A stretch of DNA of 64,000 bases from Verrucomicrobium spinosum DSM 4136 = JCM 18804 (GCF_000172155.1 NZ_ABIZ01000001.1:434001-498000); one strand, 5' to 3'; shown: positions 8,763 to 17,736, numbered from the stretch's first letter. The notes: generated from the sequence alone by a model not told the origin. Numbers and translations are program-made.

Positions 8763-11141
8763 TCAGGAAGGGAGGCCAAAGATCTGGCGCAGCACGGGAA
8801 TCATCAGGCGAGCCCTCTCAGGATCCCAGGCGAGGTCAGTGCCGTCCCCGGCATCTGCACTGCCAGATGTACCTGCCGCTGCTCCACCATGTTGGCGGGC
8901 GCGTTCGCCCAGTTGCCGGCGTTCTGCGCTGGCGAGAAGGGCAAAGGCGCGTCGCACCAGGGGAAGGATGGCTGTGAAGTGGTCCGCGGTGAGGGATCGC
9001 ACCCAGTCATCCAGCAGGCGGAAGAGCACATCGTCATGCAACAGCACCATGCCGCTCTGGTTCAGGAAACCTTCCAGCCAGGCGGCGCCGGACTCTGGTG
9101 GCGTGCCCCGGGAGAGGGCGCGGCTCATGCGGGCTGAAACGGCCGTCACGGCGTCGTCCTCCGACTTTTCATCCAGAAGAAGCCGGGCACACAGGCCGGC
9201 CACCTGCCCGTGGATGCCGTGTCCGTCCGCCACCAAGGTGAGAGCGCGCAACCAGGAAGGCAGGTGGGAGCCTCCCTCCAGCAGCTTCACGGCCTGATGC
9301 ACCGCCGTGATCTGCCTGCTCATGACGCTGGCGGCTTCGTCATCGAGGGAGGCGCACGCATTGGGCGCGCCAATGCAGATGCGGGTGAGCATGCCGTCCA
9401 GCACGTGCAACACCTGGGCGCCGTCCGTCTTGCGCACATCCCCGTAGCGGGAGACTTGGGCCAGCGGCGGCACTGCCCCCATGAGCTGGCTGATGTCGCC
9501 CGTCACCGCCGCACGATTTTCCAGCTCGTGGACGATTGCAGTCAACGCCGCAGAGAGGTTGGCCAGGAGCGCCTCTTTGACCAGCGTGGTCAGGGTGGGC
9601 AGATCCGTCGCCCGGGCAGCTTGATCCCTCGCAAAGCCAGCGGCGGCATCTTCCACGGTGCCGCCCCACGGTGAGGCCTCGATCAAGGCCACGGCAAACT
9701 CAGGCTTCCACTGGATGCGCCAGAGTTCATGGAAAGTACCCTTGCCGCTGCGGGCGTCAGTCACCTCGCCCCAGGGCACGCGGAGAAGGCGCAGGCGGTG
9801 GAGCAGATGGCTGCGAAGCAGGTCGTTCTCCTTCCGCAGGTCCAGATCCAGGGCTTCCTGCGTGGGGCTCACTTTCAGGCGCAGGCTCTTCTGCAACTTG
9901 AGCAGGTCCCGTTGCAGGGGCACGGTGGGGGCGGACTCTGGCACGCTGCCGAGACGCTCACCGATGATCAGCTTTTGCCGCACCAGCCGCAGGGCGGTGT
10001 CGTCACCCATGCCAACGATGGCGCGCGCCGCTTCCATGAGCTCGGCCAGGCCCGGCGCCGGTTTCTGGCGCATGGCCGCGAGGGCCTCGGAAAGGCGGAC
10101 GCACTCGATGAGGTGGGCGCTGGAGCAATCGAGATCCGCCTCCCGCAGCACGGCTCCCACCCGGGCGAACCAGCGAGGCAGGCTGGCATCCTGACGCAAC
10201 CAGAGATGCTCGTACCAGGCAGGAGAATCCACGCCTGCGCCGTAGCCGCTCTCGGCTGCGAGCCGGCCATAGGTCCACGGCACCCAGGTGGCCTCTACCT
10301 TGGTCTTGGGCAGGCCTTTGAGAAGATCGTTGTCGAACGCGGCGGAGGGCATCTTTGCCAGGGCGGGGACATGCCAGGCCCCGCACACCACCGCGATGCG
10401 CTGGAAGCCTTCCTTCTGGGCGGCGCGGATGGTCTTCCGCATATGCGCCTCGCGCAGGGCCTCGCGGCGCAGTTCGGTGTCGTCCTTGGTTGCCGGGGCC
10501 TCTGCGCGCACGGCGGTCATCGCTTCCTCGATGGCGGCAAAGAGATCCTGGCCGTCGTGACGTTGCTCCACGAGGTGCTCCCACCATTCTTCACCATCAC
10601 CGAATCCGGCCGCCCGGCCCAGCCAGCCAAGAGGGTCACCGCGGACGGTGTCATCTGCTCCATCCTCCACGAGAGTTGAGGCATCAACTTCCAGCGCTTC
10701 GGATTCGGGCGTTGCATCGGCCGCCTGATCCAGAGATGGATTCGTTGACTCCTCTGCCGCCGGTGCTGCCGCTTCAGAAGATGGGTTCTCCGGCTCCTCC
10801 TGGCGCTCCAGGGCCAGGGAGTGGGCCACCGGCAGGTCCATGAACCGCACTGGCACCTGATGCTGCAGGGCATGCCGGATGGCCTGCCACTCCGGTGAGA
10901 ACGCGGCAAACGGGTAGAAGGCGCTGCGGCGGGCGTTGTCTGCGACATAGATCAGCAGGGCCACCGGGGGAGTCATGCCCTCCTCCATCACCAGGGGCAG
11001 CAGGGCATCCGCCTCCGGCGGGCCTTCAATGAGCACACAATCAGGCGAAAGGTCCACGAGCGCTGCCGCCAGGCTGCGGGCGCAGCCGGGGCCGTGGTGA
11101 CGGATGCCGAAGAGATGGACGTAGCTGGCAGGGGAAGCCAT
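8763..11141 (-). CDS. DUF5682-family protein (YehM-like), TraB/EreA-type motifs
   Basis: A 792-residue protein from the ATG at 11141. An upstream in-frame start at 11219 would add a Pro-rich tail overlapping the MoxR gene and is rejected. The N-terminus has GIRHHGPG (residues 12-19) and CVLIEGPPEAD (about 33-43). GAWHVPAL lies near 250-258. This pattern of early GxxH-type, EGP and later GxWH motifs resembles the EreA/ChaN/TraB superfamily (my inference). A Glu/Pro-rich acidic linker falls near 115-160. The C-terminal 450 residues are helical repeats. It starts 38 bases after the MoxR gene and ends 36 bases before the VWA gene, fitting one operon. The biochemical role is unknown. Confidence 0.8.
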   Translation of the reverse strand: MASPASYVHLFGIRHHGPGCARSLAAALVDLSPDCVLIEGPPEADALLPLVMEEGMTPPVALLIYVADNARRSAFYPFAAFSPEWQAIRHALQHQVPVRFMDLPVAHSLALERQEEPENPSSEAAAPAAEESTNPSLDQAADATPESEALEVDASTLVEDGADDTVRGDPLGWLGRAAGFGDGEEWWEHLVEQRHDGQDLFAAIEEAMTAVRAEAPATKDDTELRREALREAHMRKTIRAAQKEGFQRIAVVCGAWHVPALAKMPSAAFDNDLLKGLPKTKVEATWVPWTYGRLAAESGYGAGVDSPAWYEHLWLRQDASLPRWFARVGAVLREADLDCSSAHLIECVRLSEALAAMRQKPAPGLAELMEAARAIVGMGDDTALRLVRQKLIIGERLGSVPESAPTVPLQRDLLKLQKSLRLKVSPTQEALDLDLRKENDLLRSHLLHRLRLLRVPWGEVTDARSGKGTFHELWRIQWKPEFAVALIEASPWGGTVEDAAAGFARDQAARATDLPTLTTLVKEALLANLSAALTAIVHELENRAAVTGDISQLMGAVPPLAQVSRYGDVRKTDGAQVLHVLDGMLTRICIGAPNACASLDDEAASVMSRQITAVHQAVKLLEGGSHLPSWLRALTLVADGHGIHGQVAGLCARLLLDEKSEDDAVTAVSARMSRALSRGTPPESGAAWLEGFLNQSGMVLLHDDVLFRLLDDWVRSLTADHFTAILPLVRRAFALLASAERRQLGERARQHGGAAAGTSGSADAGDGTDLAWDPERARLMIPVLRQIFGLPS

Positions 11142-11179
11142 GGATGAGGAAACAACAGTGACGGGGCGGAGAGGTGGGG

Positions 11180-12256
11180 TCAGGCAAGGTCGCGGCAGGC
11201 GCGGTACAGGTCCTTCCACTCGTCACGCTCCTTCACCACCGTCTCCAGATATTCGCGCCAGACCACGCCGTCCTGCACAGGGTCCTTTACCACGGCCCCG
11301 AGCAGGCCGCTGGCCATGTCTGTGGCGCTGAGCTGGCCGTCGCCGAAGTGGCCCGCCAGGGACATGCCGTTGTTGATCACGGAGATGGCTTCCGCGGTGC
11401 TGAGCGTGCCGGTGGGGGACTTGACCTTGGTCTTGCCGTCGGCGGTGAGGCCGCTGCGGAGTTCGCGGAAAATCTGCACCACCCGGCGCACTTCCTTCAG
11501 CGCGGGCGGCTCCGCAGGCAGTTCGAGAGCCCGGCCCAGTTCCGCCACTCTTTTCTGGACGATCTGGACCTCCTCCTCCTCGCTGTCCGGCAGGGGGAGA
11601 ATCACGGTATTGAAGCGGCGCTTGAGGGCGCTGGAGAGTTCGTTCACCCCTTTGTCCCGGTTGTTGGCGGTGGCGATGACGTTGAAACCGCGGGCGGCCT
11701 GCACTTCGCTGTTGAGCTCCGGGATGGGCAGCATCTTCTCGGAGAGCACGGTGATGAGGGTGTCCTGCACGTCACTGGGGATGCGGGTGAGTTCCTCGAT
11801 CCGGGCGATGCGGCCCTCCTCCATGGCGCGCATCATGGGACTGGCGACAAGTGCCTCACGGGAGGGGCCTTTTGAAAGGAGCAGGGCGTAGTTCCACGAG
11901 TAGCGGATCTGGTCCTCGCTGGTGCCCGCAGTGCCCTGAAGGAGGCGGGTGGAATCGCCTGCCACCGCGGCGGCCAGATGCTCAGACACCCAGGACTTGG
12001 CCGTGCCCGGCACCCCGTAGAGCAGGAGGGCCCGGTCGGTGGCCAGGGTGGCGACGGCGATCTCGATGAGCCGGCGGCTGCCGATGTACTTTGGGGTTAC
12101 CTCGAACCCATTGTCCAGCTTCCCACCCATGAGGTAGGTCGCCACGGCCCAGGGCGAGAGGGCCCAGTTGGCCGGGCGCTGCCGGGTGTCGGACTTGCGG
12201 AGCTCATCAAGCTCCTGGGCGAACTGGATTTCGGCGTGCTGACGAAGAACGGACAT
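11180..12256 (-). CDS. MoxR-type AAA+ ATPase, YehL-like
   Basis: A 358-residue single-domain AAA+ protein. Walker A is GVPGTAKS (81-88). The Walker B position reads ARIEELTRI with Glu154-Glu155, so the usual Asp is replaced by Glu. Sensor 1 is IATANNR (Asn198/199), and the arginine-finger region is SALKRRF (about 209-215). The family forms hexamers that work with a VWA partner, encoded two genes downstream. It corresponds to E. coli YehL. The ATG at 12256 is followed by a normal N-terminus and preceded by an AT-rich gap, suggesting an internal promoter for the last three genes. Confidence 0.9.
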   Translation of the reverse strand: MSVLRQHAEIQFAQELDELRKSDTRQRPANWALSPWAVATYLMGGKLDNGFEVTPKYIGSRRLIEIAVATLATDRALLLYGVPGTAKSWVSEHLAAAVAGDSTRLLQGTAGTSEDQIRYSWNYALLLSKGPSREALVASPMMRAMEEGRIARIEELTRIPSDVQDTLITVLSEKMLPIPELNSEVQAARGFNVIATANNRDKGVNELSSALKRRFNTVILPLPDSEEEEVQIVQKRVAELGRALELPAEPPALKEVRRVVQIFRELRSGLTADGKTKVKSPTGTLSTAEAISVINNGMSLAGHFGDGQLSATDMASGLLGAVVKDPVQDGVVWREYLETVVKERDEWKDLYRACRDLA

Positions 12257-12329
12257 AACAATTATAAATTATAAATTAGGAATGATAAATTGTGAATGAT
12301 GGGGAGTGAGTTTTAGGAAATGAATAAAA
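12257..12329. other. AT-rich spacer with repeat-like sequence
   Basis: This 73-base gap in the operon is strikingly AT-rich and carries AATTAGGAATGATAAATT-type sequence. It resembles the AATGATGAATTAGGAAT element at 37824-37840. It could hold a promoter for the MoxR gene or be a remnant of a short mobile repeat. Confidence 0.4.
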
Positions 12330-13865
12330 TCAGGAGGTCATTTCTAATTTTGAATTTAACATTTGGCGCAGCCGGCTGCGTCGTTCGAGGGTTTGCTGGA
12401 AGCGGTGGGCGGCGTCTTCGAAGGAGGGCCAGTGTTTGGTGCCGGTGGGCCAGGGGGTGGGAATTGAAGTGGCGGTCATGGGGATGCGGCAGGCGAGCTC
12501 GGGGAGGAGGTTGCGCAGCTCGTAGTCGTACTGTGCTGCGTCAGTGTGCAGGTGGGCGATGAGTTTCTTTTCCACAGCGAGCCAGAAGGCGGTGTCCCAG
12601 GTGAAGGGTGCCTTCATGACGAGTCGCAGCCACCAGGTGAGGGAGGGCGCGGACGATGTCAGCTTGAGCCAGGCTTCGCGCTGTTCCTTGCCATCGAGTC
12701 CGCCGATGAGTTCCGCCGCTTCCTGAGGGGTCAGGACGTCCGCATTGATGATGGCATGGATCCAGTCAGGATCGGTGTCTTGCAGGGTGACGGCCTCGGC
12801 CAGCCCTTGAAGAAGGGCGTCCTTCCATTCAGTCTTGGCGGCCCACAGGACGAGTTCCATGGGCGTCATGCCGGTATGGGCGGTCCACCACCCCAATGGG
12901 GTGCGGGCGGTGATCTGGCGCAGCCACCACGCGCGTTCGCCCACGCGGATGCCGCCGGGTGGTTTCTCCTCGATCCCGTCCTGCGCCGCGTTCGCCGGGA
13001 AGGACTGTGGCGGAGCTGCCACCCAGTGGGTGCGGAAGAGTTTCTTCTCTGTGGTGATGCAATCGTGAAGCCGGGTCTGCATGCGCTGGGCAAAGGCGGA
13101 CTGTGGCAGGGCCGAAAGGAGGCGGGCGGCGAGCGTTCGCACCTCCTTGCTGCGGTCACTGGTCAGGAGGTTTTGCAACAAGGTTTCATCGGACGGGCTC
13201 AGGCGTGTGCGCAGTGCGCCCAGCAGGGTGACTCGGTCCCGGGCGGACTCCTGCGCCAGGGTCTTCTCAAGAAGTTCCCGGGCTCGGTCGGCGTCTGTCT
13301 GGCGCAGAGTCTGAAGATAACGGGCGCGGGAGGCCACGTCCCCTTCCTCCCACTGTCGGATGTTAATTTCATCGATCCCGGCTGTGACGGCGAACTTCCA
13401 TTCGCGGTTCTTTGCCGAGAGCCAGGCACCGCGGGAGCCTGCGGCCTTCAGCACTGGATTGCGCAGCGCGCTGGAGCGGTGCGCAGCATCGAAGTACGTC
13501 GGCAGCAGCCGGTGGGGCAGTGAGAGCCCCGCCACAGCCAGAAGCTGGCAGGCCTCCGCAAGCAGCGGCTCCGGGCCCTCGGTGGCGATTTGGGCCAGCA
13601 GGGAAACCACTTGGGGATCGCGACACACGTCTTGCGGGAATGGCGCGGCAGGCTCGGGCAGAGTTTCTTCCGTCGAGGCAGTTTGCAGTCCCGCGGTCTG
13701 GGCCAGTCCGGCCACTGCTGCCGTGCGGAGCAGTCTTTCTTCCGGGGCGGAGCCATCATCCAGAGCGAGTTCCAGAAGATCCTGCGGGAGGGAGGGCAGG
13801 GCCGCGGTTCGCGCTGTGCCCAGGAGGGCCACAGTGCTGAGTTGTTTCCAAAACGGGGCGGACAT
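12330..13865 (-). CDS. DUF5691-family protein
   Basis: A 511-residue, largely helical protein. The N-terminal FWKQLSTVALLGTAR fits the DUF5691 signature (Trp, then ALLGTxR). The body looks like HEAT-type helical repeats, with segments such as ARYLQTLRQTDADRARELLE and RSKEVRTLAARLLSALPQ, so a scaffold or recognition role is likely. A central part is more conserved-looking (GERAWWLRQITARTPLGWW). It lies between the SWIM gene (52-base gap) and the MoxR gene (73-base gap), in the arrangement commonly seen for MoxR/SWIM/VWA loci. No catalytic motif is seen. Confidence 0.8.
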   Translation of the reverse strand: MSAPFWKQLSTVALLGTARTAALPSLPQDLLELALDDGSAPEERLLRTAAVAGLAQTAGLQTASTEETLPEPAAPFPQDVCRDPQVVSLLAQIATEGPEPLLAEACQLLAVAGLSLPHRLLPTYFDAAHRSSALRNPVLKAAGSRGAWLSAKNREWKFAVTAGIDEINIRQWEEGDVASRARYLQTLRQTDADRARELLEKTLAQESARDRVTLLGALRTRLSPSDETLLQNLLTSDRSKEVRTLAARLLSALPQSAFAQRMQTRLHDCITTEKKLFRTHWVAAPPQSFPANAAQDGIEEKPPGGIRVGERAWWLRQITARTPLGWWTAHTGMTPMELVLWAAKTEWKDALLQGLAEAVTLQDTDPDWIHAIINADVLTPQEAAELIGGLDGKEQREAWLKLTSSAPSLTWWLRLVMKAPFTWDTAFWLAVEKKLIAHLHTDAAQYDYELRNLLPELACRIPMTATSIPTPWPTGTKHWPSFEDAAHRFQQTLERRSRLRQMLNSKLEMTS

Positions 13866-13917
13866 GAATCAAATAGGGAGCGATGAAATAGGGTAGGGTG
13901 CGGGAAGGGACGGGGCT

Positions 13918-15303
13918 TCACGCCGGGGCGGTCTCTTGGAAGGCGCAGAAGCCCTCCTCCTCGTGCCAGCAGGCCAGCAGTTTCAGGGCGCCTGCGCCCG
14001 ACCATTCTCCGATGACGGTGAGGGGATGCCCCCCGGAGATGGCGAGCAGTTCCCAACCGTGACGGCTGGCGGTGAAGGGTTGAAGGGGGAGGAGTGCGCC
14101 ATGGCTGTCCCGCAGCAGCCATTGGCTGGGCTGGTCCGGCCCCAGATCCCGGTGCAGGGGCACGACCTGGGTGAGGACGGCAGGGAACAGGGTGAGCCAG
14201 GGGTTTGCGCCCAGAGCAGCGGCATAGTCCTGCAGCAGCGTGGCCACATCCGGAGTGGTCTTAAACGGACGCTGCAAGGGGCTGGTGCTTGCAGAAGGCG
14301 CGTTAAGCAGGGCCCGCAGGGGACTGGCGGAGGGGTAGAAGAAGAGCTCCGTCTGAATCACCGTGCCAGGGACCAACGGCGTCTCGAACGCCCGGTTGCC
14401 ATGGGAGAAGTCGAGAATGAGCGCCATACGCCCCGACTGGCGTCCCTGAAACCAGGTGCGGCGCTCCCAGAGGCGCTCCCTTTCCTCGAACTCCTGGCCC
14501 AGCACAGCCCAGTCGTCCGTGATGCGCTCGCCAGCGGTCGCGACTTCCTCCTTGTCCACGGACCAGCCCAGCACGGTGCGAAGGTCGAATTGCAGCGGCA
14601 GGTCCAGGGACTCGAAGCGGCGCAGCGCCTCGAGCCGGGTATGAAGCCGTCCCATCTGGGTGAGTGCCATCGCAGGCCATCGCTCCCCTTGATAAGGCAT
14701 GCCGCTCAAGAGGGAGACTTCCTTTTCCAGGCCTGGCATCTGGTAGTCCACCATGCGGGCGGCGAGGGATTGCCAGTGGGCACGGGGCTGCTGGGGCCAG
14801 GTGGCGATGCCGTGGCGGATCTGGTCGGCCATCCAGCGCTCCAGATCTTCAGCGCCTTCGCGCATGCGGCTGAGTCGCTTGGCGGTACGTTTGGCGGCGG
14901 CTTCAGGGTCAGCAGGGGCCTTGGGCCCGGCCTCCACTGCGGCGGCCTTTTTCTCTGCTTTGTCACGGCGCGTCTGCAACCAGGCGGAGACCCAGTCGGG
15001 CGGTTCCCCTTCTTTCAGCGAACCGGGCCGGTCCGCGGCCATGAAGAGCAGGCCGAGGCCGTGTTTGCACGGGAACTTGCGGCTCGGGCAGCTGCACTTG
15101 AAGCCAGGGCCGGTAAAGTCCACCTGCGTCTGGTAGGGCTTCGATCCGCTGCCCTGGCATTCGCCCCACGCAGCCTCGTTGTTGCAGCCCAGGGTGGGCC
15201 ATTTGGCGGGATTGGTGAGTCCACGACCGGCTTTCACGGACGCAGTGTCCGGGGCCAAGGCGGTGACCTGTTCGGCTGAGAAGGGGACGGGCATTTTTTG
15301 CAT
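13918..15303 (-). CDS. SWIM zinc-finger protein, YehQ-like
   Basis: The start at 15303 (or the adjacent ATG at 15306) gives about 461 residues. The frame is open much further upstream to 16446, but that part lies antisense to the esterase gene and is rejected. The SWIM motif CxC-x6-CxH is Cys70, Cys72, Cys79, His81 (FKCSCPSRKFPCKHG), a zinc-binding and probable nucleic-acid- or protein-binding element. A Lys/Ala-rich charged segment follows (about 110-150). The remainder is a large beta/alpha domain without a recognised fold. It is the first gene of the five-gene operon and corresponds to E. coli YehQ. Promoter presumably lies in the 84-base gap shared with the divergent esterase gene. Confidence 0.83.
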   Translation of the reverse strand: MQKMPVPFSAEQVTALAPDTASVKAGRGLTNPAKWPTLGCNNEAAWGECQGSGSKPYQTQVDFTGPGFKCSCPSRKFPCKHGLGLLFMAADRPGSLKEGEPPDWVSAWLQTRRDKAEKKAAAVEAGPKAPADPEAAAKRTAKRLSRMREGAEDLERWMADQIRHGIATWPQQPRAHWQSLAARMVDYQMPGLEKEVSLLSGMPYQGERWPAMALTQMGRLHTRLEALRRFESLDLPLQFDLRTVLGWSVDKEEVATAGERITDDWAVLGQEFEERERLWERRTWFQGRQSGRMALILDFSHGNRAFETPLVPGTVIQTELFFYPSASPLRALLNAPSASTSPLQRPFKTTPDVATLLQDYAAALGANPWLTLFPAVLTQVVPLHRDLGPDQPSQWLLRDSHGALLPLQPFTASRHGWELLAISGGHPLTVIGEWSGAGALKLLACWHEEEGFCAFQETAPA

Positions 15304-15387
15304 CATTGGAGCCAGTGAGCAGCCGGATGGCAAGCCAGATGATATTTTCTGGCGAAAGGTTTGCGCTTCAGGCAGGGTTCTTTCCCC

Positions 15388-16722
15388 ATGAACCGCTATT
15401 CGCCCGCCGCAGTCCTCCTGCTGAGTATGGGGACGCTGGCCACCGCCTCCCTCACCATGGCCCAGACCGCAACTTCCCCAGCCACTGCGGCCAAGCCGCA
15501 GGAAGTGATCAACCAGGACGAGGCCCACGTGGGCAGCCTGCCCATCCCTGACCCGCTCACCTGCGCAGATGGCACCAGGGTGACCTCCAAGGAACAGTGG
15601 CTGGAGAAGCGGCGTCCGGAGTTGTTCAAGCTCTTCGAGAGCGAGATGTACGGGCGCACACCGGAGAGGAAGCTGGAAGGCTTGCGCACGGAGGTGCTGC
15701 TGGAGAACAAAATGGCGCTGGAGGGCAAGGCCACGCAACGGCTCGTGCGGATCTACTTCACGAAGGCGGACGCGCCGCATCTGGACGTGCTGGTGTACCT
15801 GCCCAATGCCGCGTCCAAGGAGAAACCGGCGGGCGTGTTTGTCGGACTGAACTTCGGAGGCAATCACGCCGTGACAGAGGACCCTGCCATCCCGGTGCCC
15901 CAAGGCTGGTTCCGCAACAACAAAGAGACTGGCGTCACGCAAAACCGCGCCACAGAGGCGTCTCGCGGGGCGGACGCCCGGCGCTGGCCGATTGCCGAGG
16001 TGATCACCCGCGGCTATGGCGTGGCCACGGCCTACTATGGCGATCTGGATCCCGACTTTGACGACGGCTTTCAGAACGGGGTACAGCCTCTCTTTTACAA
16101 AGAAGGGCAGACCAAGCCGGAGGCCGACGAATGGGGCTCCATCGGGGCCTGGGCCTGGGGGCTGAGCCGCATGGCGGACTATCTGGTGACCTTGCCAGAG
16201 GTGGACGACAAGCGACTGGCCGTGCTGGGCCATTCCCGGCTGGGCAAGACCTCTCTCTGGGCAGGGGCGCAGGACACCCGCTTCAGCATCGTCATCAGCA
16301 ACAACTCGGGCGCGGGTGGGGCGGCGCTGAGCAAGCGCCACTTCGGTGAGACGGTGAACAAGCTCAACACGAACTTCCCCCACTGGTTCAACGGCAACTT
16401 CAAGAAGTACAGCATGAACGAAGCTGCGCTGCCGATCGACCAGCATGAGCTGATCGCCCTGTGCGCACCCCGGCCGGTCTATGTGGCCAGTGCGACGGAG
16501 GATCTCTGGGCGGACCCCAAGGGCGAGTTCCTGGGCGCCAAACTGGCGGAACCGGTGTACGCCCTCTTTGGCAAGAAGGGGCTCGGAGTATCAGAACCGC
16601 CTGCGCCAGATGTCAGCGTGGGTGAAGCGCTGGGGTATCACAATCGCACCGGCAAGCACGACATCCTGCTCTTCGACTGGGAGAAGTACATGAACTTCGC
16701 CGCAAAGAACTGGGGGAATTGA
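15388..16722 (+). CDS. glucuronoyl methylesterase-like alpha/beta hydrolase (CE15 type)
   Basis: A 444-residue exported esterase; the ATG at 15388 gives a signal peptide (about 1-26, ending MAQT), whereas an upstream TTG does not. The nucleophile elbow GHSRLGK puts the catalytic Ser at 283, matching the GCSRxGK motif of CE15 4-O-methyl-glucuronoyl methylesterases with His for Cys. The catalytic His is probably His424 in GKHDILLFDW. CE15 enzymes cleave ester bonds between lignin alcohols and glucuronic acid on xylan; marine relatives may act on other uronate esters. Length is typical. It is monocistronic and divergent from the SWIM gene. Confidence 0.87.
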   Translation: MNRYSPAAVLLLSMGTLATASLTMAQTATSPATAAKPQEVINQDEAHVGSLPIPDPLTCADGTRVTSKEQWLEKRRPELFKLFESEMYGRTPERKLEGLRTEVLLENKMALEGKATQRLVRIYFTKADAPHLDVLVYLPNAASKEKPAGVFVGLNFGGNHAVTEDPAIPVPQGWFRNNKETGVTQNRATEASRGADARRWPIAEVITRGYGVATAYYGDLDPDFDDGFQNGVQPLFYKEGQTKPEADEWGSIGAWAWGLSRMADYLVTLPEVDDKRLAVLGHSRLGKTSLWAGAQDTRFSIVISNNSGAGGAALSKRHFGETVNKLNTNFPHWFNGNFKKYSMNEAALPIDQHELIALCAPRPVYVASATEDLWADPKGEFLGAKLAEPVYALFGKKGLGVSEPPAPDVSVGEALGYHNRTGKHDILLFDWEKYMNFAAKNWGN

Positions 16723-16779
16723 GGTCGGTCTTATGTCCTGATCGGCCTATTCCAAGGATGCGTAATGCACATCAAGTGC

Positions 16780-16814
16780 GGTGAGAACGTGAACCAAGGT
16801 TTCACGTTCTCACC
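16780..16814. terminator. 14-bp perfect hairpin, probable bidirectional terminator
   Basis: GGTGAGAACGTGAA (16780-16793) pairs perfectly with TTCACGTTCTCACC (16801-16814) around a 7-base loop. It lies between the converging ends of the esterase gene and the 98-residue gene. No T tract follows on either strand, so termination is inferred from position only. Confidence 0.55.
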
Positions 16815-16821
16815 CGAAAAG

Positions 16822-17118
16822 TTAAACGCTATGCAACACCATGGGTGCTTGCGTTGGCTCAGCGGCAGCCTTTTTAATGATTTGTGCAAGAAGTCTTAAT
16901 GTTTCTCTGCTGAAGCCATGATCCTTCCGTAGCAATAGAGCCTTCCTTAGGTCAAAGGATGAGCCCTCTACATCATTATTGGTGTGTACCACTGCAATTG
17001 GATTCTTGGCATCTGAGCTGACTTCCGCCGCCGTCACGAAATCTCCAGTGGTACTGCGGAGATTCAGCTCGCGGAGATCAACCTTGAGTGAAGGAATCAT
17101 ATGAACAGTATATGGCAT
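16822..17118 (-). CDS. hypothetical protein
   Basis: A 98-residue soluble protein, starting MPYTVHM; an internal ATG at 17100 is an alternative. It has a beta-rich first half (SLKVDLRELNLR, PIAVVHTN) and a basic helical second half (SRETLRLLAQIIKKAAA). No family is recognised. It is divergent from the ART-like gene across a 175-base AT-rich gap and local base composition is lower in GC than the flanks, as for its neighbour. It could be a regulator or immunity protein of that pair, but nothing in the sequence proves this. Confidence 0.5.
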   Translation of the reverse strand: MPYTVHMIPSLKVDLRELNLRSTTGDFVTAAEVSSDAKNPIAVVHTNNDVEGSSFDLRKALLLRKDHGFSRETLRLLAQIIKKAAAEPTQAPMVLHSV

Positions 17119-17293
17119 GCCTCATGCCGTGCAAACGCTAAACTTCTAGCCAAAGTAAAATAAAAAGAACCAGTGCACAACTCGATGCCAACTGCTGAGG
17201 CAGACAAATGAGCGAGGTTTTTTTAAAAGATTTGTCGATGTCATTGACATGAAGTCTAAATATTGGTAACGTTCTCAAAATTCCCTCTCTCTT

Positions 17294-17725
17294 ATGCCTA
17301 CGATGTACCGAGGTGAGCGCTTGAGCCGAGATGCCCCGACCCCTGAAGATCGGAAGCGGCACGGATTTCCCGCACATAGGGTTGCTGTAAGCCAAACTCC
17401 GGAGGACATGATTCGGCATATTATCGATGGGACTTTGGACTCACCTTTTATCTCTGTCAGCCGCAGCCGGATGGTTGCATCGCAGTATGCGACTGATCAG
17501 GGTGTGGTTTATGAGCTCGAACTGGATTCATCCGTCGTTTTGATCGATCCGGTGAAAGCCATCCGTGCATGGATGATTGAAAACGGCATCTGGAGTGGCG
17601 AAGGCTATTCGCGAGCGGCTGAAGCGATCCAGCTGGCCGAAAAAGATGAAGAACTTCTGGTGGCAGTGCACATCCCGGCGGAGGCGATCATCAGTTCTGA
17701 TCTCACCGATGGTTTCAACAGTTAG
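17294..17725 (+). CDS. possible ADP-ribosyltransferase-fold protein
   Basis: A 143-residue protein without signal peptide. An N-terminal MYRGERL (Arg6), a central PFISVSRS (Ser-x-Ser) and a C-terminal EKDEELLVAVHIP are spaced like the Arg, Ser-x-Ser and Glu elements of R-S-E-type ADP-ribosyltransferase folds. Between them lie alternating strands and helices of the right length. The match is by eye and tentative. The next gene follows 11 bases later and encodes a winged-helix-like protein, so the two form an operon. Possible roles are a toxin/effector or an enzyme that modifies the partner. A second ATG at 17303 (MYRG) is an alternative start. Confidence 0.6.
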   Translation: MPTMYRGERLSRDAPTPEDRKRHGFPAHRVAVSQTPEDMIRHIIDGTLDSPFISVSRSRMVASQYATDQGVVYELELDSSVVLIDPVKAIRAWMIENGIWSGEGYSRAAEAIQLAEKDEELLVAVHIPAEAIISSDLTDGFNS

Positions 17726-17736
17726 GCTCAATTTCT

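Noticed and set aside
12330-12360. Frameshift suspected between DUF5691 and MoxR genes
   Set aside because: Both proteins are full length with their own start and stop; the gap is simply AT-rich.
15304-16446. N-terminal extension of the SWIM protein frame to 842 residues
   Set aside because: The extra part is antisense to the CE15 esterase gene, reads as a low-complexity frame of high-GC DNA, and the family length is about 450 residues.
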